DNA of 64,000 bases from an uncultured Blautia sp. (GCF_937880195.1 NZ_CALFLA010000050.1:1-64000), one strand, 5' to 3'. Counted from the first letter of the stretch, positions 51,663-61,231 are shown. Numbers and translations are program-made. The notes: generated from the letters alone by a model not told the origin.

Positions 51663-52715
51663 TTATGCTGTTTCGTCAAGAATAGAAGCTACACTTCCTG
51701 CCTCATATCCATGTTCTGCTGCTTCTTCTTCAGTAATTTGTCCCTGATCAATGTACATCTGGATAAACTGGTCTACATTATCTTCAGTACAGAGAATAGA
51801 GTCAACAGAAGTATTTACAACAGTTTCAGCGCCTGTTAAAAGATCGTATGCCGCTTTCAGGTTAGCTGCTGCAAGTGCTGGCGGATTCTGGTAAACGGCT
51901 GCAGTGTAAACTCCATCCTTGATGTTCAGGACAGTTTTTGCAAGGCAGTCTACAGAATAAACAAGCATACCATCATAGGTATCATCGTCTTTTACAGCTT
52001 CGTATGCGCCGTTGCCAAGAAGATCTGCAGTGGTAAGCATACAGTCAATACGTCCATAAGAAGTTGCCCAGTCCTCCATAGTTGCCATAGCAGCAGCTTC
52101 TGTTGCTTCCTCTTCCATATAGTCACCTACAATTTCAATATCATCTCGTTTGTCAATAAAATGATCCTTGAATGCGTTGTAGCGTGAAGTGGTATGGAAA
52201 TTACCAGGCATACAATTAAGAATACCTACTTTGCCCTTTTCAGGAACAGCCTCTGCTGCAAGTTTGGCAATGGCCTCGCCCTGTGCATAAGGATCGCCGT
52301 CAACCCAGGAAGCGCCTTCTAGTTCACGGATTGCAGCGTTTGTTGTAATACAGTAAATTCCGGCGTCAAGAATTTTCTGACAGTATGGCATCTGCAGATT
52401 TCCATCATTAGGCTGTACGATGATACAATCGTATTTTTTTGTAATACAGTCTTCAATGATTGAATTTTCTTTCTCGCTGTCAGCCTGAGAATCGAAAGTG
52501 TCCAGGGAAAAAGTATCTGCGTATTCTTCTGCCTGTTTTGTAAACTGATTTACAAGCTCTGCCGCAAAGGGATCGGATTGGTTTCTGGTTATATAAGCTA
52601 CCTTAAAACCGCCCTCTTTTTTTTCGGCAGCCATGACAGTTCCTGATACAGCTGTAACTGCCAATGTTACTCCCAATACTGCTGCGCATAAAACCTTTGA
52701 TAACCTTTTTTTCAT
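51663..52715 (-). CDS. Sugar ABC transporter substrate-binding protein (RbsB-like)
   Basis: A 350-residue periplasmic-binding-protein-1 type receptor. The signal peptide MKKRLSKVLCAAVLGVTLAV ends VMAA; the only Cys is early in the hydrophobic core and does not fit a lipobox. The mature part begins FKVAYITRNQSDPFAAELVN and has KKYDCIIVQPNDGN and AYEAVKDDDTYDG. It should bind a pentose, hexose or polyol; the ligand is unknown. It is third in the minus-strand operon (ATPase, permease, receptor, SDR), an order in which the receptor is not first. Confidence 0.9.
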   Translation of the reverse strand: MKKRLSKVLCAAVLGVTLAVTAVSGTVMAAEKKEGGFKVAYITRNQSDPFAAELVNQFTKQAEEYADTFSLDTFDSQADSEKENSIIEDCITKKYDCIIVQPNDGNLQMPYCQKILDAGIYCITTNAAIRELEGASWVDGDPYAQGEAIAKLAAEAVPEKGKVGILNCMPGNFHTTSRYNAFKDHFIDKRDDIEIVGDYMEEEATEAAAMATMEDWATSYGRIDCMLTTADLLGNGAYEAVKDDDTYDGMLVYSVDCLAKTVLNIKDGVYTAAVYQNPPALAAANLKAAYDLLTGAETVVNTSVDSILCTEDNVDQFIQMYIDQGQITEEEAAEHGYEAGSVASILDETA

Positions 52716-52767
52716 TTTGCTACCTCCTTAAATGTGTTTTTTTAATCCCTTTTGATAGCTAAGGGTA

Positions 52768-53733
52768 TTATTTTCCTTTTTTATATGTCTGGCGGGATTT
52801 AGATGTAATATCCCAAATAACTGCAAATGCAATGATAGCGCCTTTGACAATCTGCTGAATATAAGAATCGATAGATACCAGATTCATGATGTTTCCGAGG
52901 AAACCAACAACAAAAGCTCCAATCACAGTACCCCATGGAGTTCCAATACCTCCGGTAAAGCTGGTTCCTCCTACGATAGTTGCTGTTAATCCATCCATTT
53001 CATAACCGGATGCTCCGGCAGGAAGTCCTCCGTTTACACGGGACATAAAGAGAACAGCTGCGATACCTACAAGAATACCATTTAGCAAATATGCTTTCAT
53101 GACTACCATATTTGTGTTGATTCCGGCTGCATTTGCTGCTTCTACATTGCCGCCAACAGCATAGGTTGATCTGCCCCATTTTGTGTGGCGCATTACGTAC
53201 AGCATAAAAATAAAGATACAAAACATAAAAATAACAGGAATAGGGATAAAACCTATGGAACCCTGGCCCACGATGGCATAGTTGCCAATTTCATAAATAT
53301 TTTGCCCATTTGTGATATATAGTGCCGCTCCACGCGCCATTGTCTGTGTTGCAAGAGTGGCAATAAAAGCTGGTGTCATGAATTTTGTGACCATCAATCC
53401 GTTAAGAAAATTAACAGCTAATGAAACTGCAATAGCAACGGCAAAAGCCAGAAGCATGCTTCCTGTTGATTTGTAAGTAGAAACAGATAATACACCTGCA
53501 AGAGCAATTACAGAGCCGCAGGAAAGATCAAGATGACCGCATATGATCAGAATCATTTCGCCGAAAGCTAGGATAATAATTACGGACTGTTGACGGCAGA
53601 CATTGATCAAATTGTTAGCAGTTAAAAAACTGCTGTTGATTAGTGTACATGCCAGCATGATAACAAGAAGAACAAGAACAATGCTGTATTTTGATAAAAT
53701 TTTTTTATAATCAAATGTTTTCTTCGTATTCAT
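52768..53733 (-). CDS. Sugar ABC transporter permease (RbsC-like)
   Basis: A 321-residue permease of the branched-chain/ribose family (about eight to ten helices): LILAFGEMILIICGHLDLSC followed by GSVIALAGVLS, FMTPAFIATLATQTMARG, and the conserved EMDGLTATIVGGTSFTGGIG. It overlaps the ATPase gene by 4 nt (ATGA). It forms a homodimeric channel in this family. Confidence 0.93.
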   Translation of the reverse strand: MNTKKTFDYKKILSKYSIVLVLLVIMLACTLINSSFLTANNLINVCRQQSVIIILAFGEMILIICGHLDLSCGSVIALAGVLSVSTYKSTGSMLLAFAVAIAVSLAVNFLNGLMVTKFMTPAFIATLATQTMARGAALYITNGQNIYEIGNYAIVGQGSIGFIPIPVIFMFCIFIFMLYVMRHTKWGRSTYAVGGNVEAANAAGINTNMVVMKAYLLNGILVGIAAVLFMSRVNGGLPAGASGYEMDGLTATIVGGTSFTGGIGTPWGTVIGAFVVGFLGNIMNLVSIDSYIQQIVKGAIIAFAVIWDITSKSRQTYKKGK

Positions 53734-55250
53734 ATGGATGTTACCTCCTCTTTTTTCTCTGCGTTAGCTACAGCAAGCTGCATGATAGATTCCTGAGAAA
53801 ATTCAGAACGCGTCAACATACCTGCAATACGTCCTTCGTTTACCACATAAATTCTGTCACAGATTCCGACCAATTCAGGGAGTTCGGAAGAAATCATTAT
53901 AATTCCTTTTCCTTTGGCGGCAAAAGTGTTCATAAGCTCATAGATTTCTCTTTTGGCTCCGACATCAATACCTCTTGTAGGTTCGTCCACAATAAGAATA
54001 TCGGGATCGCAGAGCAGCCATTTTGCTAAAATAACCTTCTGCTGGTTTCCTCCACTAAGATTAGCAATTTTTGTATTAAGGTCAGGAGTTTTTACATTCA
54101 TACTTTTGCATGCATCTGTTGATATTCTGTCTTCTATTTCCGAATGAAGACGCCCTTTATATATAATTTGATTCATAGAAGCCAGAGTGGTATTGTATTT
54201 AACGCTGAGAATGGGAATGATTCCTGTTCTTCTTCTGTCTTCTGTAAGCATGGCAACACCATGTTTAATGGACTGCTGAACATTTTTTATGGTAACTTCT
54301 TTGCTTTTTATTTTAATGGTTCCAGAAGAATAGGGATCCAGTCCAAAAACAGCTCTCATGATTTCTGTCCGGCCAGCACCCATGAGGCCAGCAAATCCTA
54401 CAATTTCTCCGGAATTGATGTGGAAAGATACATTTTCAAAGATTCCAGGCTGGGTTAGTCCCTCTACACGCATCATTTCATCGCCAATAGGAATTTCCTG
54501 CTTAGGATATTGGTTTTCTATTTTTCTTCCTACCATGCACTCTACAACCTGATCCATTGTCCAGTCTGCCACAGGTTTAGTGGCAATAGATTTGCCATCC
54601 CGGAAAACAGTAATTTCATCTGCAATCTGAAAAATTTCATCCATTTTGTGCGAGATGTAAATAATGCTGGTCCCACGGCTTTTTAGCTCAGCTATCTTCT
54701 TAAAAAGTATTTCTACTTCTTTGTTTGTAATTGCGGATGTAGGTTCGTCCATAATAATAATTTGTGAGTCATTTCCGATTGCTTTCAGTATTTCTATCAT
54801 TTGAATATCAGAAACACTGAGACTTCTGAGTTTGATATCAGGAGAGTAAGGCAGATTTTCCTGTTTCAAGAGAGCTAGGGTTTTCTGCCGAACAGATTTC
54901 CAATCTATAGAAGCTCCTTTTTTAGGCCAGTTTCCAAGAAAGAGATTTTCTTCTAATGTCATATCTGGCACATAAGATAATTCCTGAAAAATCATGGAAA
55001 TTCCGTTTTCTTTAGCTTGTAAAGGATTTTTTATAATTGTTTTCTGCCCATTGACAAAAACGTCTCCTTCGTCAGCCTGGTAAATACCATCTATGATTTT
55101 CATCAGAGTTGATTTTCCTGCGCCGTTTTCACCACATAAAACATGAACAGTTCCTTTTTTCAGGGAGAAATTTACATCATCAAGCGCTCTGACCCCTGGA
55201 AAGCTTTTAGATATGTGTTTTAATTCCAATACGGCTTGGAGATTATCCAT
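53730..55250 (-). CDS. Sugar ABC transporter ATP-binding protein (RbsA-like, duplicated domains)
   Basis: A 506-residue protein with two fused ABC domains. The first is complete: Walker A GENGAGKSTLMKI, Walker B IIMDEPTSAIT, and SHKMDEIF. The second has the usual degenerate P-loop GLMGAGRTEIMRA, signature LSGGNQQKVILAKW and Walker B ILIVDEPTRGID. This is the RbsA/MglA/XylG layout. It is first in the minus-strand operon. A promoter with consensus -35 and -10 lies at 55345-55373, followed by a long AT-rich leader with an inverted repeat. Confidence 0.95.
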   Translation of the reverse strand: MDNLQAVLELKHISKSFPGVRALDDVNFSLKKGTVHVLCGENGAGKSTLMKIIDGIYQADEGDVFVNGQKTIIKNPLQAKENGISMIFQELSYVPDMTLEENLFLGNWPKKGASIDWKSVRQKTLALLKQENLPYSPDIKLRSLSVSDIQMIEILKAIGNDSQIIIMDEPTSAITNKEVEILFKKIAELKSRGTSIIYISHKMDEIFQIADEITVFRDGKSIATKPVADWTMDQVVECMVGRKIENQYPKQEIPIGDEMMRVEGLTQPGIFENVSFHINSGEIVGFAGLMGAGRTEIMRAVFGLDPYSSGTIKIKSKEVTIKNVQQSIKHGVAMLTEDRRRTGIIPILSVKYNTTLASMNQIIYKGRLHSEIEDRISTDACKSMNVKTPDLNTKIANLSGGNQQKVILAKWLLCDPDILIVDEPTRGIDVGAKREIYELMNTFAAKGKGIIMISSELPELVGICDRIYVVNEGRIAGMLTRSEFSQESIMQLAVANAEKKEEVTSI

Positions 55251-55302
55251 TATTTACACCTCCTGATTCCATAATTTTGGTTGTTACTCCTACAAAGAAT
55301 AA

Positions 55303-55333
55303 AAACTTATATAAAAGTATTTCGTATAAGTTT
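55303..55333. promoter_or_regulatory. Inverted repeat in the minus-operon leader (possible operator)
   Basis: A perfect 9-bp inverted repeat AAACTTATA/TATAAGTTT (55303-55311 with 55325-55333) lies just downstream of the minus-strand -10 element, at about +5 to +35. It could be a repressor site (the ROK regulator at 61960 is a candidate) or a leader hairpin. Confidence 0.45.
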
Positions 55334-55344
55334 AATTGATTGTG

Positions 55345-55373
55345 ATTATAGAGTAATATATTTGTATTGTCAA
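55345..55373 (-). promoter_or_regulatory. Consensus promoter for the minus-strand sugar operon
   Basis: Reading the minus strand: -35 TTGACA (55368-55373), 17 bp, -10 TATAAT (55345-55350), both exact consensus. It lies 95 bp upstream of the ATPase start. Confidence 0.85.
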
Positions 55374-55423
55374 TATATATAAGATAGAAATTCAAATATT
55401 ATACATATTGCATAAAAAATATC

Positions 55424-55438
55424 TGATAATTTTTATCA
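55424..55438. promoter_or_regulatory. Short palindrome near the plus-strand promoter (possible operator)
   Basis: TGATAA-TTT-TTATCA (55424-55438) ends 9 bp upstream of the plus-strand -35; TGATAA occurs again at 55461-55466 between -35 and -10. A regulator bound there would touch the plus-strand promoter. Confidence 0.4.
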
Positions 55439-55447
55439 AATGGTATA

Positions 55448-55476
55448 TTGACTTTTTTTTTGATAAAGGATAATAT
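55448..55476 (+). promoter_or_regulatory. Promoter for the plus-strand polyol/sugar operon
   Basis: -35 TTGACT (55448-55453), exactly 17 bp, -10 TAATAT (55471-55476), 60 bp before the first dehydrogenase gene. Confidence 0.75.
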
Positions 55477-55536
55477 GAATTTACTTTTAGAAAAGAAATT
55501 TACAAAAGTATATAAAAAAGAATGGAGGAAAACAAA

Positions 55537-56583
55537 ATGGAAGGAAAAATGAAAGTTGCAGTAATGAATGGCATAGGAAAAATGGGATTTGAGACTCGTC
55601 CTATACCGACTCCAAAGGAAGATGAAGTACTGGTAAAGCTGGAGTATGTTGGAATCTGTGGATCTGATCTTCATTATTATGAACATGGAAGAATTGGCGA
55701 TTATATTGTAGAACCACCGTTTGTACTGGGGCATGAACCAGGAGGAACAGTTGTAGAGGTAGGAAAAAATGTAACACATTTAAAGGTGGGAGACAGAGTT
55801 GCATTAGAACCTGGAAAAACATGTGGACATTGCGAATTTTGTAAAACAGGGCGTTATAATCTTTGCCCGGATGTAATCTTTTTTGCAACGCCTCCTGTAG
55901 ACGGCGTATTTCAGGAATATGTAGCACATGAGGCAGCTCTTTGCTTTAAGCTTCCAGATAACGTAGATACCATGGAAGGGGCATTGATTGAACCTTTAGC
56001 TGTAGGATTTCATGCGGCTATGCAGGGCGGAGCACATATGGGACAGACAGCAGTTGTTACAGGATCAGGATGTATTGGTCTTGTTACCATGATGGCACTA
56101 AAAGCTCTTGGAGTAGATCAGGTATATGTAGTTGATATTATGCAGAAACGTTTGGACAAGGCAATGGAACTGGGCGCTTCTGGTGTGATCAATGGAAAAG
56201 AGCAGAATACAGTTGAAGAAATTATGAAATTAACAGAAGGTAGAGGATGTGATCTGGTCATTGACACATCTGGAACAGAAATCTGTGTAAATCAGGGAAT
56301 GGAGATGCTTGTAAAGGGCGGTACGTTAGTGCTTGTTGGCTACAGTGCATCAGGAAATATGAATCTTTCTACAAGTTTGATCTGTGATAAGGAAATCAGT
56401 ATTAAATCAGTATTCCGCTATCGTCATATTTATCCGATGGCAATTAAGGCTGTAGCAGAGGGAAAGGTAAATCTGAAAGGAATTGTTACAAATATTTTTG
56501 AACTGGATGATGTTCAGAATGCTATGGATAAGAGTGTGCAGGATAAGGCGGATATTGTGAAATCAGTTGTAAAGATTTGTTAG
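55537..56583 (+). CDS. Zinc-dependent polyol dehydrogenase (sorbitol/xylitol type MDR)
   Basis: A 348-residue medium-chain dehydrogenase. The catalytic-zinc residues lie in GICGSDLHYYEHG and LGHEPGGTVVEVG; the structural-zinc loop CGHCEFCKTGRYNLC has four Cys. The NAD fold has VVTGSGCIGLVTMMALKALG with an acidic residue (VVDIM) after strand two, favouring NAD. Similar to sorbitol and xylitol dehydrogenases. The start is the ATG at 55537, because GGAGG lies 8 nt before it; the frame's first ATG (55522) overlaps that site. First gene of the plus-strand operon. Confidence 0.9.
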   Translation: MEGKMKVAVMNGIGKMGFETRPIPTPKEDEVLVKLEYVGICGSDLHYYEHGRIGDYIVEPPFVLGHEPGGTVVEVGKNVTHLKVGDRVALEPGKTCGHCEFCKTGRYNLCPDVIFFATPPVDGVFQEYVAHEAALCFKLPDNVDTMEGALIEPLAVGFHAAMQGGAHMGQTAVVTGSGCIGLVTMMALKALGVDQVYVVDIMQKRLDKAMELGASGVINGKEQNTVEEIMKLTEGRGCDLVIDTSGTEICVNQGMEMLVKGGTLVLVGYSASGNMNLSTSLICDKEISIKSVFRYRHIYPMAIKAVAEGKVNLKGIVTNIFELDDVQNAMDKSVQDKADIVKSVVKIC

Positions 56584-56610
56584 TATTACTTAAATAACAA
56601 GGAGCGAAAG

Positions 56611-58128
56611 ATGGCAAGTGAATATTTACTGGAAATAAAAAATGTACGGAAGGAATTTCCCGGAGTAGTTGCATTAAATGATGTTTCCTTGTTTTTAAAA
56701 AGAGGAGAAATTCATGCGTTAGTAGGAGAAAATGGTGCGGGCAAATCCACGCTTATGAAAATTTTAGCAGGAATTTATACTCTGGATAAGGGTGAAATAT
56801 TATATGATGGTAAGCCCTTTGTGGCAAAAAAACCTGTAGATGCATTGGAGAAGGGTATTGCCATGGTACATCAGGAGCTGGATTTGATTCCTGAAATGAC
56901 AGTAGAAGAAAATGTATTTGCAGGAAGAGAACAGAGTAAAGGTTTAGTGATAGATCGCCAGGGAATGGAAAAAAAGACAAGAAAACTTATGGAAGGTCTT
57001 GGAATTGATATTTCTCCGAAAACCAAAATTAAAGAACTGAGTACAGCACAGCAGCAAATGGTTGCGATTACCAGAGCATTGGCGTTTGATGCGGAAATTA
57101 TTATTATGGATGAACCCACATCCGCAATTACAGACAGGGAGGTAGAGCAGCTCTTTAAAATAATTCGCAGGCTGAAGGAGCAGAATAAAGCCATTGTGTA
57201 TATCTCTCATAAAATGGATGAGATCTATACACTGACAGATCAGATTACTGTGTTCCGGGATGGGAGCCTGATAGGAACAGTAGCCACTGCAGATGTTACG
57301 CCGGAAAAACTTATTAATATGATGGTGGGACGTGAACTGGATGATGTGTATATTAAAACATCTGAAAAGACTGCAGATTATGATGAGAATGAAGTTCTTC
57401 TGAAAGTAGAAAACCTTACACGTGAAAATGAATTTTATAATATTAATTTTCATGTGAAACGTGGTGAAATTCTTGGCTTTTTTGGATTGATGGGCGCAGG
57501 AAGAACAGAAGTTATGGATACTATTTTTGGGCTCAAAAAAGCGGATAGAGGAACTGTGACATTTAAGGGAAAGTCAATGGAAAGCGTTAAAAAAGCGATC
57601 AATAATGGAATGGCTTATATTACAGAAGACCGGAAGGCTTCAGGATTGAATCTGATAGGTTCTGTAAAAGATAATATTTCCATTGCCTATATGAATCTGA
57701 TTACAAGAGGAAGATTTCTGATCGATTTCAAGAAAGAAAAAGATCTTTGTGATGAGCTTATTAAAAAAATCAGGATAAAATGTTCTTCTCGCGATACTTT
57801 GGCAGGAAATCTTTCTGGTGGAAACCAGCAAAAAATCGTCATAGCAAAATGGTTTATGGGTAATCCAGACTTGATTATTATGGATGAGCCTACAAGAGGA
57901 ATTGATATAGGAGCAAAGGCGGAGATTTATAAGCTGATGGATATGCTGGCCAAAAGTGGTAAAAGCATAATTATGATTTCTTCTGAAACCCCAGAGCTTT
58001 TGGGAATGAGCGACAGAGTGATCGTTATGCATGAAGGATATCAGACAGGCGAATTTAGCTGCGGCGAACTGAATCAGGATAAATTAATGGCATATGCTAT
58101 TGGAGAAGGCGGAAAGTATCATCAATAG
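56611..58128 (+). CDS. Sugar ABC transporter ATP-binding protein (RbsA-like), second system
   Basis: A 505-residue fused double ABC protein: first domain Walker A GENGAGKSTLMKI, STAQQQMVAITRAL, IIIMDEPTSAITD; second domain P-loop GLMGAGRTEVMDT, LSGGNQQKIVIAKW, LIIMDEPTRGID. It resembles the minus-strand ATPase at 53730-55250 across its length, so the two loci look like diverged relatives. AAGGAG lies upstream of the ATG. Confidence 0.95.
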   Translation: MASEYLLEIKNVRKEFPGVVALNDVSLFLKRGEIHALVGENGAGKSTLMKILAGIYTLDKGEILYDGKPFVAKKPVDALEKGIAMVHQELDLIPEMTVEENVFAGREQSKGLVIDRQGMEKKTRKLMEGLGIDISPKTKIKELSTAQQQMVAITRALAFDAEIIIMDEPTSAITDREVEQLFKIIRRLKEQNKAIVYISHKMDEIYTLTDQITVFRDGSLIGTVATADVTPEKLINMMVGRELDDVYIKTSEKTADYDENEVLLKVENLTRENEFYNINFHVKRGEILGFFGLMGAGRTEVMDTIFGLKKADRGTVTFKGKSMESVKKAINNGMAYITEDRKASGLNLIGSVKDNISIAYMNLITRGRFLIDFKKEKDLCDELIKKIRIKCSSRDTLAGNLSGGNQQKIVIAKWFMGNPDLIIMDEPTRGIDIGAKAEIYKLMDMLAKSGKSIIMISSETPELLGMSDRVIVMHEGYQTGEFSCGELNQDKLMAYAIGEGGKYHQ

Positions 58129-58158
58129 TTGAGACGTATAAAGGAGAAGACAAGAGCT

Positions 58159-59118
58159 ATGAACAAAAGTGTAGATTCTGTAAAGAAGATGAATATAGGT
58201 GCAATCATAGGAAAATATGGAGTATACATAGCATTACTTGTATTGTTTATCGTAATGTCCATTACCTCTGATTCATTCCTTACAGTTACGAATCTGTTTA
58301 ATATTTTGAAACAGAATGCAGTATACGGTGTTTTGGCAGTAGGTATGACCTTTGTTATTGTAACAGGCGGCATTGATTTGTCAGTAGGCGCTATTGTGGC
58401 GTTGTCGGCCTGTTTTGCAACAAAACTGGCACAGGATGGATCGGATCTTCCTGTTGTGGCAGCACTTGCAGTAGGCGTTCTTGCTGGAATTGTATGCGGT
58501 GCATTTAGCGGATTTTTTATCTCATATGCAAATATTCCGGCATTTATAGCAACATTGGCAACATGTACGATTGCCCGTGGAGTTGTATTTGTTTTTACAG
58601 ATGGAAGACCGATTACTGGGGTTTCTGATTCTTATAAGTACATAGGAAGAGGCGCGTGGGGACCGGTTCCTGTAATGGTAGTTATTTATTTCCTGTTTTT
58701 GCTTGTAGGAACATTCTTACTAAAATATACAAAATATGGACGTCATGTATTTGCAATTGGCGGAAATAAAAGAGCGGCCCTTGTATCTGGTGTAAATGTG
58801 AAACTGACAGAATTTCTTGTTTATGTAATCAGTGGTTTTTGCGCTGCATTTGCAGGACTGCTTCTCTCTTCCCGTATTCAGACAGGGCAGCCTGCCGGAG
58901 GCGAGGGGTATGAGCTGGATGCTATTACAGCAGCAGTTATTGGAGGCGCAAGTCTTTCGGGAGGAAAGGGAAGTGTATTTGGGTCTTTTATAGGTATTCT
59001 TGTAGTCGGCATTCTGACAAACGGACTGGATTTGCTTAATGTATCTTCATATTACCAGCAGATTATTAAGGGTGCAATTATTCTATTAGCAGTACTGGCA
59101 GACAGAAAAAAAGATTGA
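58159..59118 (+). CDS. Sugar ABC transporter permease (RbsC-like), second system
   Basis: A 319-residue permease: VLAVGMTFVIVTGGIDLSVG, NIPAFIATLATCTIARGVVF, and the conserved ELDAITAAVIGGASLSGGKG. The ATG at 58159 is chosen (GGAG 12 nt upstream); a TTG at 58129 directly after the ATPase stop gives ten more residues and cannot be excluded. A hairpin at 59123-59144 separates it from the binding-protein gene. Confidence 0.93.
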   Translation: MNKSVDSVKKMNIGAIIGKYGVYIALLVLFIVMSITSDSFLTVTNLFNILKQNAVYGVLAVGMTFVIVTGGIDLSVGAIVALSACFATKLAQDGSDLPVVAALAVGVLAGIVCGAFSGFFISYANIPAFIATLATCTIARGVVFVFTDGRPITGVSDSYKYIGRGAWGPVPVMVVIYFLFLLVGTFLLKYTKYGRHVFAIGGNKRAALVSGVNVKLTEFLVYVISGFCAAFAGLLLSSRIQTGQPAGGEGYELDAITAAVIGGASLSGGKGSVFGSFIGILVVGILTNGLDLLNVSSYYQQIIKGAIILLAVLADRKKD

Positions 59119-59122
59119 TATT

Positions 59123-59144
59123 CAAGAGCGCTGAAGCGTTCTTG
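59123..59144 (+). repeat. Hairpin between permease and binding-protein genes
   Basis: CAAGAGCGCT folds on AGCGTTCTTG (one G-U pair) directly after the permease stop. No T run follows, so it is not a good terminator; it may protect or separate the binding-protein mRNA downstream. Confidence 0.5.
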
Positions 59145-59225
59145 CTGCAAAATGCGCGTTGCGAAAAGACATCTTCTTCTGTGCATTTCTGCAGATAAAA
59201 ACAAAAAATAAGGAGGATAAGAAAC

Positions 59226-60161
59226 ATGAAAAAAAGGAGTGTAGTAGCATTAATGATGGCAGTGGGTATGATCGTAGGTATGGCTTCACCTGCAATGGCA
59301 GAGGAAGAGTACAAAATTGCATGGGTTGATGGAAATCTTGCAAATGAGTCTAATGCGATCTGCTCAGATGCAGCTAAGGCATATGCAGAAGAACAGGGCG
59401 TGGAATTTATTCTTCTGGATGGACAGGGATCTGGTGAAAATCAGGTTTCTCAGATTGAAACATTGATTTCTCAGGGAGTGGATTGTATTATTGTTCAGCC
59501 TTATGACGCTGCTGCCTGCCAGGTAGGCGTAGAGGCTGCTATTGATGCTGAGATTCCGGTTCTTGTTACAAAAACGACAATAGAAGATAATAGTATTTGT
59601 CCGTTTGTAGGCCAGGACGATGTGGTGGCTGGAGAAATGGAAATGGAATGGATGGCAGAACAGCTTGGAGGAAAAGGAAATATTGTTGTTATTGAAGGAC
59701 CGACAGGTATTTCAGCTGCAATTCAGAGAAATGATGGAATTGTAAAAACACTTGAAAAGTATCCAGATATTGAGGTACTGCATACCCAGCCAGCTGACTG
59801 GAACAGAGACGAGGGAATGGCTCTTATGGAAACCTGGCTTCAGGAAGGAAAACAGATTGACGGTGTTGTTGCACATAATGATGAAATGGCATTAGGAGCA
59901 TATGATGCTATTGCCGATGCAGGAAAAGCAGGAGAAATTAAGGTTATTGGAATTGACGCTATTGACGCAGCAAAGAAATCCGTAGCAGCAGGAGAGCTTG
60001 ACGCTACAGTTCTTCAGGATGTTGAGACTATCGGTCAGAAAACTGTTGAAGTTGCAATTCAGATGTGTAAGGGCGAAGAGGTAGAAGATGTATATGATGT
60101 AGATCCAGTCCTTTTAACAAAAGAAAATATCAATGAGTATGTAGCGGAAGAGGCAGAATAA
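59226..60161 (+). CDS. Sugar ABC transporter substrate-binding protein (RbsB-like), second system
   Basis: A 311-residue receptor. The signal peptide MKKRSVVALMMAVGMIVGMA ends AMA and has no lipobox Cys. The mature part begins EEEYKIAWVDGNLANESNAI and has QGVDCIIVQPYDAAACQVG, TKTTIEDNSICPFVGQDDVV, and DGVVAHNDEMALGAYDAI, all typical of ribose/xylose/polyol receptors. AGGAGG lies upstream. The second dehydrogenase gene starts 1 nt after its stop. Confidence 0.93.
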   Translation: MKKRSVVALMMAVGMIVGMASPAMAEEEYKIAWVDGNLANESNAICSDAAKAYAEEQGVEFILLDGQGSGENQVSQIETLISQGVDCIIVQPYDAAACQVGVEAAIDAEIPVLVTKTTIEDNSICPFVGQDDVVAGEMEMEWMAEQLGGKGNIVVIEGPTGISAAIQRNDGIVKTLEKYPDIEVLHTQPADWNRDEGMALMETWLQEGKQIDGVVAHNDEMALGAYDAIADAGKAGEIKVIGIDAIDAAKKSVAAGELDATVLQDVETIGQKTVEVAIQMCKGEEVEDVYDVDPVLLTKENINEYVAEEAE

Positions 60162-60162
60162 T

Positions 60163-61221
60163 ATGGAAAAAACAATGAAAGCATTAATGTATGATAAGCC
60201 GGGACGGGAAAATTCCAGCGTTCGTCAGATTCCATATCCTGAATGTGGAGACAACGACATTATAATAAAGGTAATGTCATGCTCCATATGTAAGGGAGCA
60301 GAACATGATCATGATAATGGAAAAGGAACAGATCTGGCAAAATATCCAGTTGTACCGGGACACGAATTTGCAGGATATGTACATGAGGTAGGAAAAAATG
60401 TCACAGCATTTAAACCGGGAGATCGTGTGACTGCAGATAATACAGAATATTGCGGGGACTGTTACTATTGCCGAAGAGAAGAGTCTAATTACTGCCCTAC
60501 TTTTGGCTCGCTTGGCCATAATATCAATGGTGGTTTTGCAGAATTTGTCAGGGTAAAAAAAGAAAAAGTATTTCATATACCAGACCATCTTTCTTTTAAT
60601 GCAGCCGCTTTATCAGAACCGGTTGCCTGCTGTATTCATGCGGTAGATCATGCAGATATACGATATGGAGATACTGTGGCAATTTTTGGCGCTGGATCAA
60701 TGGCACAGATACTTGGACAATTATTTGTTGCATCCAATGCTTCCAGAGTATATATGATTGCGGGTAAGAGTAGTAAACTGGAGCTTGCTAAAGCGCATGG
60801 AATTATTCCGATTGAGATGGATAGAAACGATTATTCTGTTCATGAAGAAACGATTTTAAAGGAAAATCCGCTGGGAATTGACCTGATTGTTGATGCAACG
60901 GGAAGTACAAAGGTGATTTCAGAATCAATGAAGCTGTTGAAAAAGGGAGGAACTTTACTTCAGTATGCGATTGTCCATAGTGGGGAAAAGGTTATTATGG
61001 ATCCTGTACTTATGTTTAATAATGAATTGACATACACTGCTTCATTTTGTCAGTCGCACAATTTTGGAAGAGCTGTAGATGTATTGGCTTCTGGAGTGGT
61101 AGATGGAGACAGTCTTGTTACGGGAGAGTTTGCGTTGGAAGATTTCTATGCGGGATTGGATGAAAATGTAAAAGACAGAAATTCTGTAAAAGTAATTATT
61201 CATCCCAATTCGGAGAAATAA
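60163..61221 (+). CDS. Zinc-dependent dehydrogenase (arabinitol/sugar-alcohol type MDR)
   Basis: A 352-residue medium-chain dehydrogenase: catalytic-zinc region CSICKGAEHDHDNGKG and VPGHEFAGYVHEVG; structural-zinc cysteines CGDCYYCRREESNYC; NAD fold VAIFGAGSMAQILGQLF. It differs clearly from the dehydrogenase at 55537, so the operon carries two distinct zinc dehydrogenases. It is tightly joined to the binding-protein gene and followed by a terminator. Confidence 0.9.
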   Translation: MEKTMKALMYDKPGRENSSVRQIPYPECGDNDIIIKVMSCSICKGAEHDHDNGKGTDLAKYPVVPGHEFAGYVHEVGKNVTAFKPGDRVTADNTEYCGDCYYCRREESNYCPTFGSLGHNINGGFAEFVRVKKEKVFHIPDHLSFNAAALSEPVACCIHAVDHADIRYGDTVAIFGAGSMAQILGQLFVASNASRVYMIAGKSSKLELAKAHGIIPIEMDRNDYSVHEETILKENPLGIDLIVDATGSTKVISESMKLLKKGGTLLQYAIVHSGEKVIMDPVLMFNNELTYTASFCQSHNFGRAVDVLASGVVDGDSLVTGEFALEDFYAGLDENVKDRNSVKVIIHPNSEK

Positions 61222-61231
61222 TGTTTAAAAT

